Shown here: positions 37,519 to 48,523 of the stretch, piece after piece
Numbering within the stretch: position 1 is the stretch's first letter
How the letters are laid out: every line of letters begins with the position of its first letter
From: Pythium myriotylum
Lineage: Eukaryota > Oomycota > Peronosporomycetes > Pythiales > Pythiaceae
Direction of reading: 5' to 3'
Length of the DNA stretch: 64,000 nucleotides
NCBI GenBank assembly: GCA_023091665.1
Contig: JALJCQ010000022.1
Location: forward strand, 1,405,530-1,469,529
Made by a program: the position numbers and the translations under genes
The notes under the pieces: model-generated
Databases searched by the model: none
What the model saw: only the letters and a program-made list of their open reading frames with translations
Told to the model about the DNA's origin: nothing

Positions 37519-39947
37519 GTATGGACATAGCCAAGATCAGCTTCAAAGGGACACATGCCGATCGACGAATGCACTCTGCGGTTGTAGGCGAATTCCGCTA
37601 GATGCAAAAACTTATCCCAATCATTCTGGATCGGGTTCACAACACCTCTGAGATAGTCTTCGATGAAACGATTCGTGCGTTCTGTCTGTCCGTCTGTCTG
37701 CGGTCTAAACGCTGAGGAAAGGTTGTGAGTAGTCTTCAGGATCGATGTCACTGAGGACCAAAATTTCGACGTGAACTTCGAGTCAGGATCCGAAACTATT
37801 GTCTTGGGCAAGCCATGATCCTTCACATAATGCTTCATGAAGAGATCAGCAGTATCTTCTGACGTGGCGGTTGTGCGGGTTTCGATGAACTTCGCACGCT
37901 TGGTCAAACGATCAACTATGACCATAATAGCATCATGCCCATCTCCAGTTTCTGGTAACGCTACCAAGAAATCCATGGAGATCTCAACCCATCTTCCCGA
38001 TGGAATACTAAGCGGATTGAGTAGACCTGGAGGCTTCATCTGCCTCACCTTAATGCGCTGACACATTTCACAAGTGTTCACATAGCGCTGAATGTACTTG
38101 GTCATACGAGGCCAATAGTACTTCTTCTGGACTGCTAGATACGTCTTGAAGTATCCTGGATGTCCTGCAGTCACAACATCGTGGTTTTCATAAATCACAC
38201 GATTCTTCAGATCTTCATTGTCGGGGATCACGAGTCGAGGTTCTTCATCTTCTTGTGTCTGATAGTAAAGGAGTCCGTCAACTACGCTATACTTTAACAC
38301 GGTTGAACCATCAGAAATCTTCGTCAAGATTTCTCGTGTCTTCTGATCCGACTTGTACAGTTTCCTTGTCGCCTCTTCGACAGCAACTGGACTTGACTCG
38401 ATGGTCGCAACAATCTCTCTATTAGATGCTGCTTTCAGAAGATCATCTAAACTGACTTGAGCGGCTTTATGCTCAAAGTCCGGGTTCCTGGACAAGGCGT
38501 CTGCAACGTCATTCGTATGTCCTGGAATCCACTTGAACTGAGGTTGAAACTCAGCAAGTTCGTTGAACCAACGGGCAACTCTTCTGTTCGTGGTCTTCTG
38601 CGTGAGAATAGTCTCAATGCTCTTGTGATCAGTCTCCACAACAAATGGACGATCGAGCAAATACACGCGCCAAACTTTCAAGGCATGCATGATTGCGAGA
38701 AGTTCTTGTTCACGAACTGGATAATTGAGTTCAGCCGACTTCATTTTTCGACCAGTGTATGCGATTGGATACTCCAACTCTCCCTCCTTTTGAAACAAGA
38801 CTCCCCCAATTGCGAAAATGGATGCATCCATACGAATGCCAAAAGGTTTCGTGAAGTCCGGAAGTTTCAAAACAGGCGGTGACGATAAGCGAAGCTTGAG
38901 TTGTTCGAAGCATGCCAGTTGATGATCATTGAGCTCGATGGACTTACTTGATCTCTTTCCCTTGATACACTCATGGAGCGGACCCGCGAACTGAGCAAAG
39001 TCCGGGCAGAAACGAGAAACGTACACTGTGGTACCGAGAAAACTCTCCATCTGCTTCTTTGTCTTCGGAACTGGCCAATCCTTGATAACCTTGATCTTGT
39101 CAGGATCCATGCGAACGCCATTCCTTCCAACGAAATCTCCAAGACAAGGAATTTCTGGAACACAGAACTGACACTTTGACAGCTTGATGTATAACTGTTG
39201 TTCTTCACATCTTTGAAGTACTCGATCCAACGCCTCGAGATGCTCATTGATGTCCGTGCTTCTCGTGAAGACGTAGATATCGTCAAAGTAGATACGCATC
39301 ACATCGCGCATGTCGCTGGATACTCTTTGAAGAAGTCGATTGAAAGTGCCAGGACTTCCACTAAGTCGCGTGGGAGTTACAAGATACTCGAACAAACCAT
39401 CAGGCGTTGAAAACGCTGTAAACGGTATATCTTGTTCTCTGAGCTTCACTTGATAGTAACCCCAAAGCAAATCCATGCATGAAAACCAATAGCTTCCTGA
39501 CATTGCGTCAAAGGTGTCTTCTTTGCGCGGCATAGGAATTGCTGGCAAGATCGTGTTGTTGTTCAACAGACGAAAGTCATGGACTATTCGCCATCCAACA
39601 GCTTTCTTCACACAGAAAGTCGGTGCCGAGAAAGGCGAGGTACTAGGACGAATGATACCTGCCTTGACCATTTCCTTGGTCCATTCTTGGATCACCTTAC
39701 GTTGCTCAGGGCTCTGTCGCCACTGAGGAACTGAGATGGGCTTTGTACCAGGCTTGAGTTCGATGACATGTTCAATACCTTCACGGACAGGTGGCACAGT
39801 GTTCGGTAGCTCCGTTCGAAACACAGTGTCACGACGCTTCCACAGCACATCAAAAGCTGGGTTGTCCTTCAAAGCTTCCCATCCTTGCTGCTGATACCTA
39901 GCAGCTTTCAAGAGCTTGGACTTCGAGAATCGCGTACAAATTACCAC
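37431..39947 (-). pseudogene. Gypsy pol: reverse transcriptase, RNase H, integrase core
   Basis: The frame has 838 codons. Reverse transcriptase shows WRIVHDFRLLN and the catalytic YFDDIYVF. RNase H keeps MDAS, the AELNYPVREQELLAI Glu and ETDHKS. Integrase has an HHCC finger (GHPGYFKTYLAV to CEMCQ) and the core with MDFL, IVSDPDSKF (usually SDRDSKF) and QTDGQTERTNR. The frame starts in +1 overlap with the end of gag and enters the region before RT directly. No DTG/DSG aspartic protease is present, so a segment has been deleted or the domain lost. Confidence 0.88.
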
Positions 39948-41049
39948 TAATGTAGTGATTTGACTCCTTGTTCAGAGGACAGTCCGGAGAGATATGCCCC
40001 TTCTTCTTGCACGCATGGCAAGTGGCTTCCTTCTTCCAGTCATCGTTGTTCCTCTGAGAGTCGTGTCCTTTCTTCTTCCACTTGTTACCTTTCTTCGACT
40101 TGGTAGCAGTGCCTGCAGAGTCGTGGTTCAACTTCGATGAGTTCTTCTGACCATTCTGCTTCGGCGGTCTCCCAGAATAATGCGCAAACTCGAAATTTGT
40201 GGCGATCTTGATCGTATCATCCAACTTCTTAGGACTTTCTTCCTTGATCTTTGCGGAAGTCTCAGCGCGAAGGCCGTGTTGGAAATAGAAACGCTGATCA
40301 AGATCCGCGATGGGAAGTTCAGACTGCGAATGCAAGTCCTGAAACTTTGCCACATATTCATGGATCGATCCAGTTTGCTTGAGTTCAAACATTCGCTCAC
40401 GAAGGTTGTACTCAAAGTCCAATGGGTTATAGCGCTGACGCAACTTAGCCTTAAACAATTCCCACGTCTTGGGAATCCCCGCAGCAGCACACTCTACTGC
40501 GAAGATCGTCCGAACCCAGTTCTGAACCGACTTTCCCAGATTGCCAGTGACTTCTTCAACAAAGTCTGAGGTCTCAGCATGCATCACAGCACGCTTGTTC
40601 GAGTAGTAGTCTTCCGTGTTGAAGATCCACAACTCTATGTCTTCGTTGACCTTTCCTTCATACATCGGCGGATCTCGACGACGCGTAGACCCATGAAGGT
40701 TGAGCATCTGGTTGAACTGGTTATTCGTCATCTGCATGAACGCCTGCAACTGCGCCTGGGACTGCTGGTTCTGCTGCTGCATGAACATCATGAACTGCTG
40801 GAACACTTCCCCTGGAACTTGCCCTCCGGCAAAGTTCCCTTGATTGGCTGGAGCAGCTTGCGGAGCCTGTGGGACTTCTCCTCCCTGGTCTTGAGCGTCT
40901 TGATGCTGCATTGGCTCTGCTTGAGTTGAACGGGTTCTTGACACTGAACGAGCACGTTCAACTTCTTCAGGATCGTTCGATCTGCTTTGACGACGTGGAC
41001 GTAGATTTGGTGACTCACGCTCGACTTCTCTAGCACGACGACTAGACAT
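39898..41049 (-). CDS. Gypsy Gag polyprotein with zinc knuckle
   Basis: The protein has 383 residues. A basic N-terminus (MSSRRAREVERESPNLRPRR) precedes a Gln-rich segment (FMMFMQQQNQQSQAQ), the retrotransposon gag core (WIFNTEDYY, TWELFKAKLRQRYNP, EYVAKFQDL), and a CCHC zinc knuckle CHACKKKGHISPDC near the C-terminus. It forms the particle that packages the element RNA. The frame is intact. Confidence 0.85.
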   Translation of the reverse strand: MSSRRAREVERESPNLRPRRQSRSNDPEEVERARSVSRTRSTQAEPMQHQDAQDQGGEVPQAPQAAPANQGNFAGGQVPGEVFQQFMMFMQQQNQQSQAQLQAFMQMTNNQFNQMLNLHGSTRRRDPPMYEGKVNEDIELWIFNTEDYYSNKRAVMHAETSDFVEEVTGNLGKSVQNWVRTIFAVECAAAGIPKTWELFKAKLRQRYNPLDFEYNLRERMFELKQTGSIHEYVAKFQDLHSQSELPIADLDQRFYFQHGLRAETSAKIKEESPKKLDDTIKIATNFEFAHYSGRPPKQNGQKNSSKLNHDSAGTATKSKKGNKWKKKGHDSQRNNDDWKKEATCHACKKKGHISPDCPLNKESNHYISGNLYAILEVQALESC

Positions 41050-41148
41050 AAGTCGGACTTCTCAGCGTATACGATGTCACCGATGGATTACGAAGACGAT
41101 GCTTACGCAATCCAAAAGCAATCAAGTTGAACCGAAACTTAGAAGATT

Positions 41149-41538
41149 CTACTGACGATTCGGTTTAGAAACAAAGATCTCGTCTAGACGTACTGTCGCG
41201 AAGTCTTCGGCCTTGTTCAGGAAGTTGAAAACGGCTTCGAGCTTCTTCTCGTGGTCCTTCTGAAGTTCGTCCGTGGCGAGAGCCGCACCGAGCTTGACGA
41301 ACGCTTTGGTGACGCGCTTCGCCTTCTTGACGGCTTCTACTAGATCGTGCTTGCAGCGAAAGTACTTCTCAGCCGCGTTCGGATCCCCCTCAACGAGAAA
41401 GTTCTCCGTAACGTCGATGCGGCGAGGTACGCACGTCTCTAGCACCACGGGTCGCGATGGATCACCGAGGTTGAGGGACTTGTAGTTGTTGGCACGTCTC
41501 ACACGACGAGCCTTCCCTTTCGCAGATGTTCGGGTCAT
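41149..41538 (-). CDS. ORF0 of the Gypsy element, unknown basic protein
   Basis: The ATG at 41538 gives 129 residues (MTRTSAKGKARRVRRANN... to FVSKPNRQ). The protein is basic, with an alpha-helical central part (EKYFRCKHDLVEAVKKAKRV). It lies between the 5' LTR and gag, about 100 bp upstream of gag and on the same strand. I do not recognise it. It could be an extra structural or regulatory protein of this lineage, or a captured fragment. Confidence 0.5.
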   Translation of the reverse strand: MTRTSAKGKARRVRRANNYKSLNLGDPSRPVVLETCVPRRIDVTENFLVEGDPNAAEKYFRCKHDLVEAVKKAKRVTKAFVKLGAALATDELQKDHEKKLEAVFNFLNKAEDFATVRLDEIFVSKPNRQ

Positions 41539-41839
41539 CCAACGAAGGTTGGTACTACACAGAGCCGGGCGGAAACCAATACAGGTTCCACTTATGCCAA
41601 CTTCTAGCTCAGGCAGACCGAGTAAGAGCACTGCTGATACGCCCGAATCTGTCCTCAACTCAGGTGAAGAGGATTTACGGTACGCAGGGTTTAGGGGACT
41701 CACGGGACAGGGACTACCACACCACTTGAACTTGGTCTTGACACTGCAGGTTCACACCCACAGATCCTTGAGCCAGCGTAGAACTGCGAGACTTGATCAC
41801 CAGTCTTGGCAGAGGACTTGACCAACAAGTGCTACCATG

Positions 41840-42325
41840 TCACAGAAGTGGGGTACTGGGCTCCTGGTGACAAGTACGCGGGCTGGCTGGCTGGGTGGTT
41901 GGCTTGGTCTTGGACGAGGCTAGTCGAGGCTAGTTGAGGCTAGTTGACTTGAGAGCAAGTTGAGAAGTGAGATCGATGTTAGAGTTTGTTTTCCTATCCT
42001 CTGTGTGGGCCTCTAGGGTGCTCTGTGCCTAGATGTCGTCTGTCCTAGATACCTTACTTTCAGTATCCAAAGTTAGCTATGTCAACTAATATGTAAGCCC
42101 TCCTACAATCTCTTGAATACAGTATGCATAGTCACTACGTCATCACCAATGTGTTGCAGCCGGGTCAGCATCACCCATTACTCTCGGGATGCTTTTACAC
42201 CACCCAGTGCATAATCCTTCCAGGACTAATCGTAGTAACTTAGTTCCAGTATAATATACTGAAACCAAATCAAGGTCGTTGCCTAACCCTTCTGACGCGA
42301 GCCATTCTTTTCTGGCTGCGTCACA
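41840..42325 (-). repeat. LTR (5' LTR in element orientation)
   Basis: 486 bp, identical by eye to 36413-36898, followed on the plus strand by a run of 11 G. Confidence 0.92.
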
Positions 42326-42336
42326 GGGGGGGGGGG

Positions 42337-42610
42337 TCTATGCTGAGTGCTGTGCTCCAAACAATAGAAGCTTCCCCAGTTGTGAGCAAGGCCCTGATGA
42401 TGAACGCGCTCGCTCCACCAGGCCCGGGACTGCCACGCGCGCCTCTGGTGAAGAGTAGGAGATGGATGTCTGGTGCGGGTGGAATGAGGTAGTCCTCCCG
42501 ACTGGGTGGGATGTTGACCTCTTCGCAGACACGGAGACGGAAGCCATCGAGGAGGGCGGAGCCTAAGTCTTCGAGTCCCAGCCGGACAGCTTCTGCATTT
42601 TGACTCGAAC
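42337..42610 (-). mobile_element. LINE RNase H half upstream of the Gypsy insertion (copy 3 continued)
   Basis: The minus-strand frame reads AVRLGLEDLGSALLDGFRL, then FTRGARGSPGPGGASAF, the glycine-rich first strand of a LINE-type RNase H domain. It runs up to SIDPPPP at the poly-C tract, and the domain resumes beyond the Gypsy element at 36388 with TTSNQAAYQGLLAGL. The first catalytic Asp is absent (FTRGARGSPG where YFDGGARGSPG-like is usual). Confidence 0.7.
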
Positions 42611-43800
42611 AAAGTTAAGCCGTTGACGGCTAGATGAGTGCTCGAGGGCGTATATATCTGACCAGTCAACTTCATCCTAGGCACGACCGTAGTCTTCCGA
42701 TGCTGCATGAGCTACGTCGCCGAGAGCTGCAAGCTCGCGCTCAGCTCTCTCGCGACGAGGCGCACGTAAGAGCTCTCGTAACTCTCGCTTGGCGGTCCTC
42801 GTGGCTGGGCCCCACAACGGCAAGATCTGTGAGAGAGACGGATGAGGCAAAAACCGTAGTCGCGGCCCCCCACTCCCCACGCGCGCCAGAGCTTCTGCAT
42901 GACGTAGGGTCTTGACGATGCCGATGTCCGTGAAGGTATCTGAGCGCATAGCTCTCTGGATGCAGAGACCCTCGTGATGGTGAGCAACTCACCATCGGTC
43001 CGTGGTACGTCCGTGTTCGACGAGTTCATCCGACGGAAGGTGCGGGGAGAGGAGATCCGGATAGCAGATTACCAGGAGATCGCAGAGAAGTCTGAAGCTT
43101 CGGTCTCCCGGATCAGGGTAGCTTGTGCCTCGTTGTCGAAAACGGATGACGGTGGGAGAGATCCACTGCAGCTCGACTTTGGCCCCGACGGTCGAAGCGA
43201 GATGCTGGAGTGATGTCAATGAAGACAGATACCACCGCACGGACAGTAGGCTTCAGCGCGACAGTGTGCCCATTGGTCAATTCCCTGGAGTGAGAAGATC
43301 ATCCACTCCAACGCAAGGGTCTCTATAACACGTATTAACTGCTTGTCGTCGATAGCAATTCACCACTTTCGTCATCATTCACCACGATCATCGTAATGGC
43401 TGATGTCCCGCCGTGGTGACTCAATAGTACGCACACTACTTGCACGCACAGTGTCCGTCGATGGCCATGAGCGGCAGGGGGTATATAGAATGAGTGGGCA
43501 GCTCTTACCACGCCAGACTTGACGACTATGATCCTGTTCTTCGCGGCGACAGCCTCGCTCTTTGTTCAGCCTTAGCTGACCCCGCGGTGACGACGCAGGC
43601 ATCCAGCACTATATTGAGTATTCCGTCATTTGCTCGTGACTGCAACGCTGCCAAGCCATCGATTCGAGCTCAGGCTATTACGTTGACGAAATCGAGAACG
43701 TCCATTCCGATCAAATTGCGAACGTAACGCGGGACATTGCCATCTCTTCATCTGCCGTTGTTGGCACACCATATGACGACAACTTCCCACTAATCTTGCA
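42611..43800. other. Repeat-derived region without supported gene
   Basis: It contains several short frames (for example 42974-43213 plus, VRGEEIRIADYQEIAEKSEASVS, and 42677-42949 minus), none with a recognisable domain. The minus-strand side is probably further decayed LINE sequence. Confidence 0.4.
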
Positions 43801-46365
43801 CGGATTCTATGTCGCTCGAGAATTCAACTGGTTGAACAGCGTCGCCACATTTACAATGTACTGTGTTTGGCTCAGCACGATCGTGCCTTGTTTCACGTCC
43901 TGACCAATTTCCAATCCAAGCACAAACTTGGCTACGCCGAGCTCCTTGAGTCGAAAGTGTTCAACGAGCTGGCCTTTGAACGGCTCAACCCCTTCTGTGC
44001 TTTTGGCAGCGATCAACATGTCTTCGACGTAAAGGCACAGCTACACAGTCTCCTCGCCGCCATGTTTGACGTAGATGCATGAGTCCACCTCGGACGACAC
44101 AAAACCCATAGCGGTCAACACTCGGTCGATTGTTCGGTCCCACACAGGTGATGCTTGCTTGAGACCATAGAGGGACTTGCGTAGAACGCACACATCCTGT
44201 CTGCCTGTACGTTGACGCCGCGCGGCACCTCCCTATGAACGACGTCATCCACCACACCATAGAGAAAAGCTGTGTCGACATCAAATTGCATCACGACAAA
44301 CTTCTGGTTGCAGCACACGGCGAGTAACACTCGAATCGAGTTGATGTTTGCAACTGGAGAGTAAGTCTCGAGGCAGTTCACAACAGTTCGATGTGAACTG
44401 CGTCGAAAACCATGTGCAACAATGTGTGCTTTGAAACGCACTACCTCGCCCTTTTCGTTCCGCTTCTTTGCAAAGATCCACTTGCATCCGATAACATTCA
44501 CGCCACGTTCACGGGTGACTACCTCCCATGTGCCATTTCGCATGTGCGCATCAATCTCTGCACGGATGGCGTCGCGCCAACGGTGTTGTTCACGGGCAGT
44601 CGTTGCATCTCCTTAAGTTGATGGTACATCAACTTATCGAGATGTACTCTTCTTCCCAATCATGGCGCGGTGGCTTCGGCTGTGGCGCACCAGGAGCTCC
44701 ATCTCCATGATCATACAACACAATGCTACGGTCGTCCATTATCGTCGATTCACCATTGGCAAGTCGTAGTGGATGATCATTGTCACCCAGGACCGCAGTG
44801 GTCTGGAACCTATCGCTTGTTTTCGGGTAAGCCGCCTGACGGAAGAACAAAGCATCGCTGAGGTTACTTGAAGGGTTTTAATGCACTAGTGCCGGTCGTT
44901 CAGCCAACGGTCGTTCAGCAACACAATTTTCGTTCATGTGGCACTGTTGCACGGCAGTGTAAGTCGAATCGGTTTCTTCTATCTGCTCCTCCATCTCGAT
45001 CTCTACATCTTTGCTCGTGTCTGCATCGTCAGTCTTGTTGGCGTCGTCGGTGTCTCGCCACCCAATATACCGAATGATAGTGTCAGTCGGTGTGTTATAG
45101 AGGCCATCAACCTCCCGCTCATCCAGCGCGAGCGTTCGGCTAAGCTTGACTTTACCGGTGTCAACGCCAACAACCCGATATGCCTTGGTCTAGTCCTAGT
45201 ATCCTATCATCATGCACTTTTAGCTTTTGGCGCCAAGCTTATTGCGCCTAGTCCCCTCGATGTGAGCATAGCCCATAGATCCAAATACTCGTACATGACC
45301 GAGGTTCGGGCGACGGTCATGGCAAAGTTCATACGACGTGACGTCTGGATGCACAGTATTGACTTGCCGATTCAGCAGACAAGACGAGACGAAATCACTC
45401 TTGTGAGGCGACATGTGCGACGTAGCCCCACTATCCACGAGCTAGTCACATGTCGCAGCTCCACCGGCGGCAAACAGCATCTCGTCAGCATCATTGCCTT
45501 TGTCAGTACAGTTTTCCTTTTTGTGACCGCGCTTGCCGCAGCCGAAACACTTCCCACCAAACGTGGTCATTGGCTTCTTCGTTTTCTTGCGACTACCTGT
45601 ACGCTGAGATCCGCCGCGGGCATGGAACGCAATCTCCTCGGCCTCAGCCGTGTCTGTCTTTTCAAATTCCTCGACAAGTTTATCCTTGACACTCGGCAAA
45701 CTCACGTCGGTCGAGTTTTCAATGATGGACACAATAGTATGATACTCCGTCGACAAACGGCCTAGTAAAATCACTAGTTGATGAGTCGGGTCAAGCGCGT
45801 CACCGACAATCTCTAGTGAGGTCACCAGTTTATCAAAGCGGTCGAGTTGGGCCGACGTTGTTTGACCTGCGTCCATGCGGAAATCGTGGAACCACCTCAT
45901 CAGTTGCACGCGGTTCCGAGCGATTGTAGTAGTCCTAAAGCGTGTACCAAGCCTGTTTTGCCGTCACAGCACTGCGAATCTTGGTCTGGTGCTCGAGTTC
46001 TACACCGTGGGCGATGATGGCAAAAGCCTTCATGCCGTTCAGTTGCCACGCATGGGGTGATCGTTGAGTCCTTTGCGGGCAAGCAGAATCTTCATATTAA
46101 ACTCCCAGTGGAAGTACTTGTCCGTCTTGAACAAGTCCTTCATTACTCTTCCTAGAGACTTGAGAGCTTTGGGCTCATAGCCTGATGAGACGACTTGTTG
46201 GTGGAGAGGAAAATGGAAGAGTGAGTATATTTCAGCAGCAGCAAGTGCAACAGAGAAACAGGTCCTAGTTCGGGCTGCCCCTACGTCTAGCCTGCTCCAC
46301 GCTGGAATCCACCACAGAGCTATCGATACGCGCACTTGGACTGATCCACCGTAAATCGTACTCAA
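43801..46365 (-). mobile_element. Decayed Ty1/Copia retrotransposon
   Basis: The minus-strand fragments lie in pol order. Gag is at 46365-45442 (LDRFDKLVTSLEIVGDAL, zinc knuckle CFGCGKRGHKKENC). Protease is at 45438 (MDSGATSHMSPHKSD), fused after a deletion to an integrase end (LGHVRVFGSMGYAHI). Copia-type reverse transcriptase is at 44543-43807 (NGTWEVVTRERGVNVIGCKWIFAKKRN, FKAHIVAHGF, LGVAKFVLGLEIGQ). Frameshifts and deletions separate the pieces. No LTRs or RNase H were found, so both ends are missing. Confidence 0.82.
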
Positions 46366-47155
46366 CTGACCAAGCGCTTGGTCTAGATTCGCTTAGTCCG
46401 ATGAATCTTGATGCGTCGTGATACGTCCTTGTGTCATCTTGTTTCTCATTGTACTTTCCAATTGAGCGGGGTTTAGTGCCTGTCCACTTTCCCCATGAAG
46501 TTCTCCAGGCAGGCGCTACCAGGCTCTCCCTTCAGTACAGTACTTATCTGAACACACAATATATCATTTCGTACTTAAAGGGATAAGAAAGGGACATTCG
46601 CACTTTAAAGGCAGTGAACTGTATTGAGACTATTAACTCTTTCAAAGTCAACTGTGTGAAATTTACACGTCTCGTGGGCCAGCATAGTTGCCCCCCTCAG
46701 ACCTTGGTTGCGCAATGTCATTCTCATTCTCAGTGTGGGCCACATAGGATTTGAGAGTCTGTCCAACCAGACCAAAATCTATTCCCATTCTTGATCCAAC
46801 CTCGGAGGACCACAGAACTGTTAGCTTGCGCGCTACAAGATGACCGCCGCTCAGCCTGCGTCCGCTGATGAGTGGCTGTTCTCTGCGCCTGTTGCCGTTG
46901 AAACACGAGGATCACCGACAACGACGTAGCTAGATACAGCGGCGACAGCGCACGTTACCGCCGGGGGCGGTGGGGTCGAGCTTCCGGTGGCGGTCTGTGA
47001 TGCCCCGCGAGCCGTCTTTCCCGGTCACCTCGGGCCTGGCTGCTCCTACGAAGTACGCAGTGCTGCTGTCGCTAGAGAGAGACAAGTACAGGGAGGAGAA
47101 CTCGTAGAAGCTCCTTCCTCACGGCCCACGCTCGGTCCTCGAACGCGCACACGGC
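46366..47155. other. No supported gene
   Basis: AT-richer sequence up to about 46900 then GC-rich. Nothing recognisable on either strand. Confidence 0.4.
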
Positions 47156-47275
47156 CGCAAGCAGCAGCAGCAGCAGCAATAGACGCGACAGGCGCGCGCA
47201 GGAGCACGAGCACGAGCACGAGCAGCATCAGGAGCGGCAGCAGCAGCAGGAGGAGGAGGAGGAGCAGACGCAAGG
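47156..47275 (+). repeat. CAG / GAG / CAC low-complexity tract
   Basis: It contains CAGCAGCAGCAGCAGCAG, alternating GAGCAC units, then CAGCAGCAGCAG and GAGGAGGAGGAGGAG. In one frame it encodes HEHEHEQHQERQQQQEEEEEQ and runs on to 47741 (NKKEERNVARK...). That frame lacks an upstream ATG before a stop near 47067, so a gene is possible but unproven. Confidence 0.55.
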
Positions 47276-48523
47276 CCAGGAGCGAGACGTCGAGACCCAC
47301 AACGAGAGTGACAACAAGAACATGAACAAGAAAGAGGAAAGGAACGTGGCCCGTAAAGCCGTCGCCACGGCCACCGTTCGTCTCGTGCAGGAGCCTACGC
47401 GTGCGCAGCCGTCGCCACGACAGCGACAGCGACAACAACAGCGACGACAGGTGTGTCTCGTCTTGCCGCCCGCCGACGTCGAATGCGGAATGCGGAATGC
47501 GGGTCGCTTGCAGCTCACCCGGCAACACGTGCGCCGCGGCGCGATTACGCCGTCGCCCGCGGGTGGAGCCACCGACTGCCGTCGCCATTCATTGTGCGCG
47601 CAAGTCTTGCACCGACCCACTGCGGCGCTATGTACGACGACGACAGATCCCACTTTTTCCTCCTGGCCATTTCTCTCTTCCTTCTCCGACCTTCAGGACT
47701 TTCAGCCTTCCATGCGCGCGTCTGGCACACGGCATCAGTAACCCGCGCTTTCTCAAGACGATTCCACTGTAATCCAAGTGCGCGTTGTCGCCGACCACGA
47801 TGCTGGCGTCCACCAGCTCTTTGGTTACATTCTAATAGATGTGCACAATGGACTTGGCCTCACTTCTTCATCATTGCTCCTCTCGATGGGTGTGGTTCGC
47901 TTCGGTTCGGTTCGGTGGCCGGATAGGAGTCCGCGAGTACCAGCCGAAGTTCAAGTTCTCCCACTCCCAACTGCGGTCTCGCTTCTGCACGGAATTCGGC
48001 GTCCGAGAAACCAACAACACTCTGGCCAAAGCCGCAGCTATGGGTATAACCGGCGTGTCACCGCGAGACTATAGCTTGATGCAACTCCAGAACGTCTCCA
48101 AGCTGAGCGACGATGACCACCGGTTCGGTTCTGCATGACGTGGAGAGGAACCGTTGTCAGCAGTTTTGATGTAGCGGGACAGGTTCCCCGCGGACTTTCC
48201 CGGAATTCCCCATCTCTGTGGGACCGGGAACTGTCAAGAACCACTGTGGTTCTTTAGGATAGGTCTAAAATTGTGTACTACACACTAGCTGGGTATTTAT
48301 ACCCAGTTTCCGGTTGTGCCACACTAATAGTACCGGAAAACACGGTACCTGACTCTACTGGCGAATATTACCAGCCAGTTAGAGATTTCAGGGAAGTGTC
48401 TGGTATATTACCGGTTCTAGCGGAAAATTACCGTTAGTTTCGTTTGTGCCATTAGCCGTCCGTACTGGTCCGCGAACCCATTGGAATCTGATTCGCACCC
48501 GCCGGTATTATTGTGGTCAAAAC
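47276..48523. other. GC-rich then AT-richer repeat region, no firm gene
   Basis: 47839-48138 (plus) has a frame with a protein-like run (VREYQPKFKFSHSQLRSRF, LAKAAAMGITGVSPRDYSL) that I cannot assign. It may be a gene fragment. 48270-48500 is rich in TACCGG and CCGGTA motifs. Confidence 0.35.

Larger units (their letters stand above)
36413..42325 (-). mobile_element. Ty3/Gypsy chromovirus LTR retrotransposon
   Basis: The 5,913-bp element on the minus strand has two 486-bp LTRs that look identical, ending TG...CA. The gene order is ORF0, gag, then RT-RNase H-integrase-chromodomain. A TGGTAGCA primer-binding-like sequence lies 2 bp inside the 5' LTR, and a purine-rich AAGGGAGG tract lies next to the 3' LTR. 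It inserted into a poly-C/poly-G run of a LINE RNase H gene: 24 Gs flank one side and 11 the other, consistent with a GGGGG target duplication. No aspartic protease is found, and integrase carries a 1-nt deletion, so the copy is not autonomous. Confidence 0.92.
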
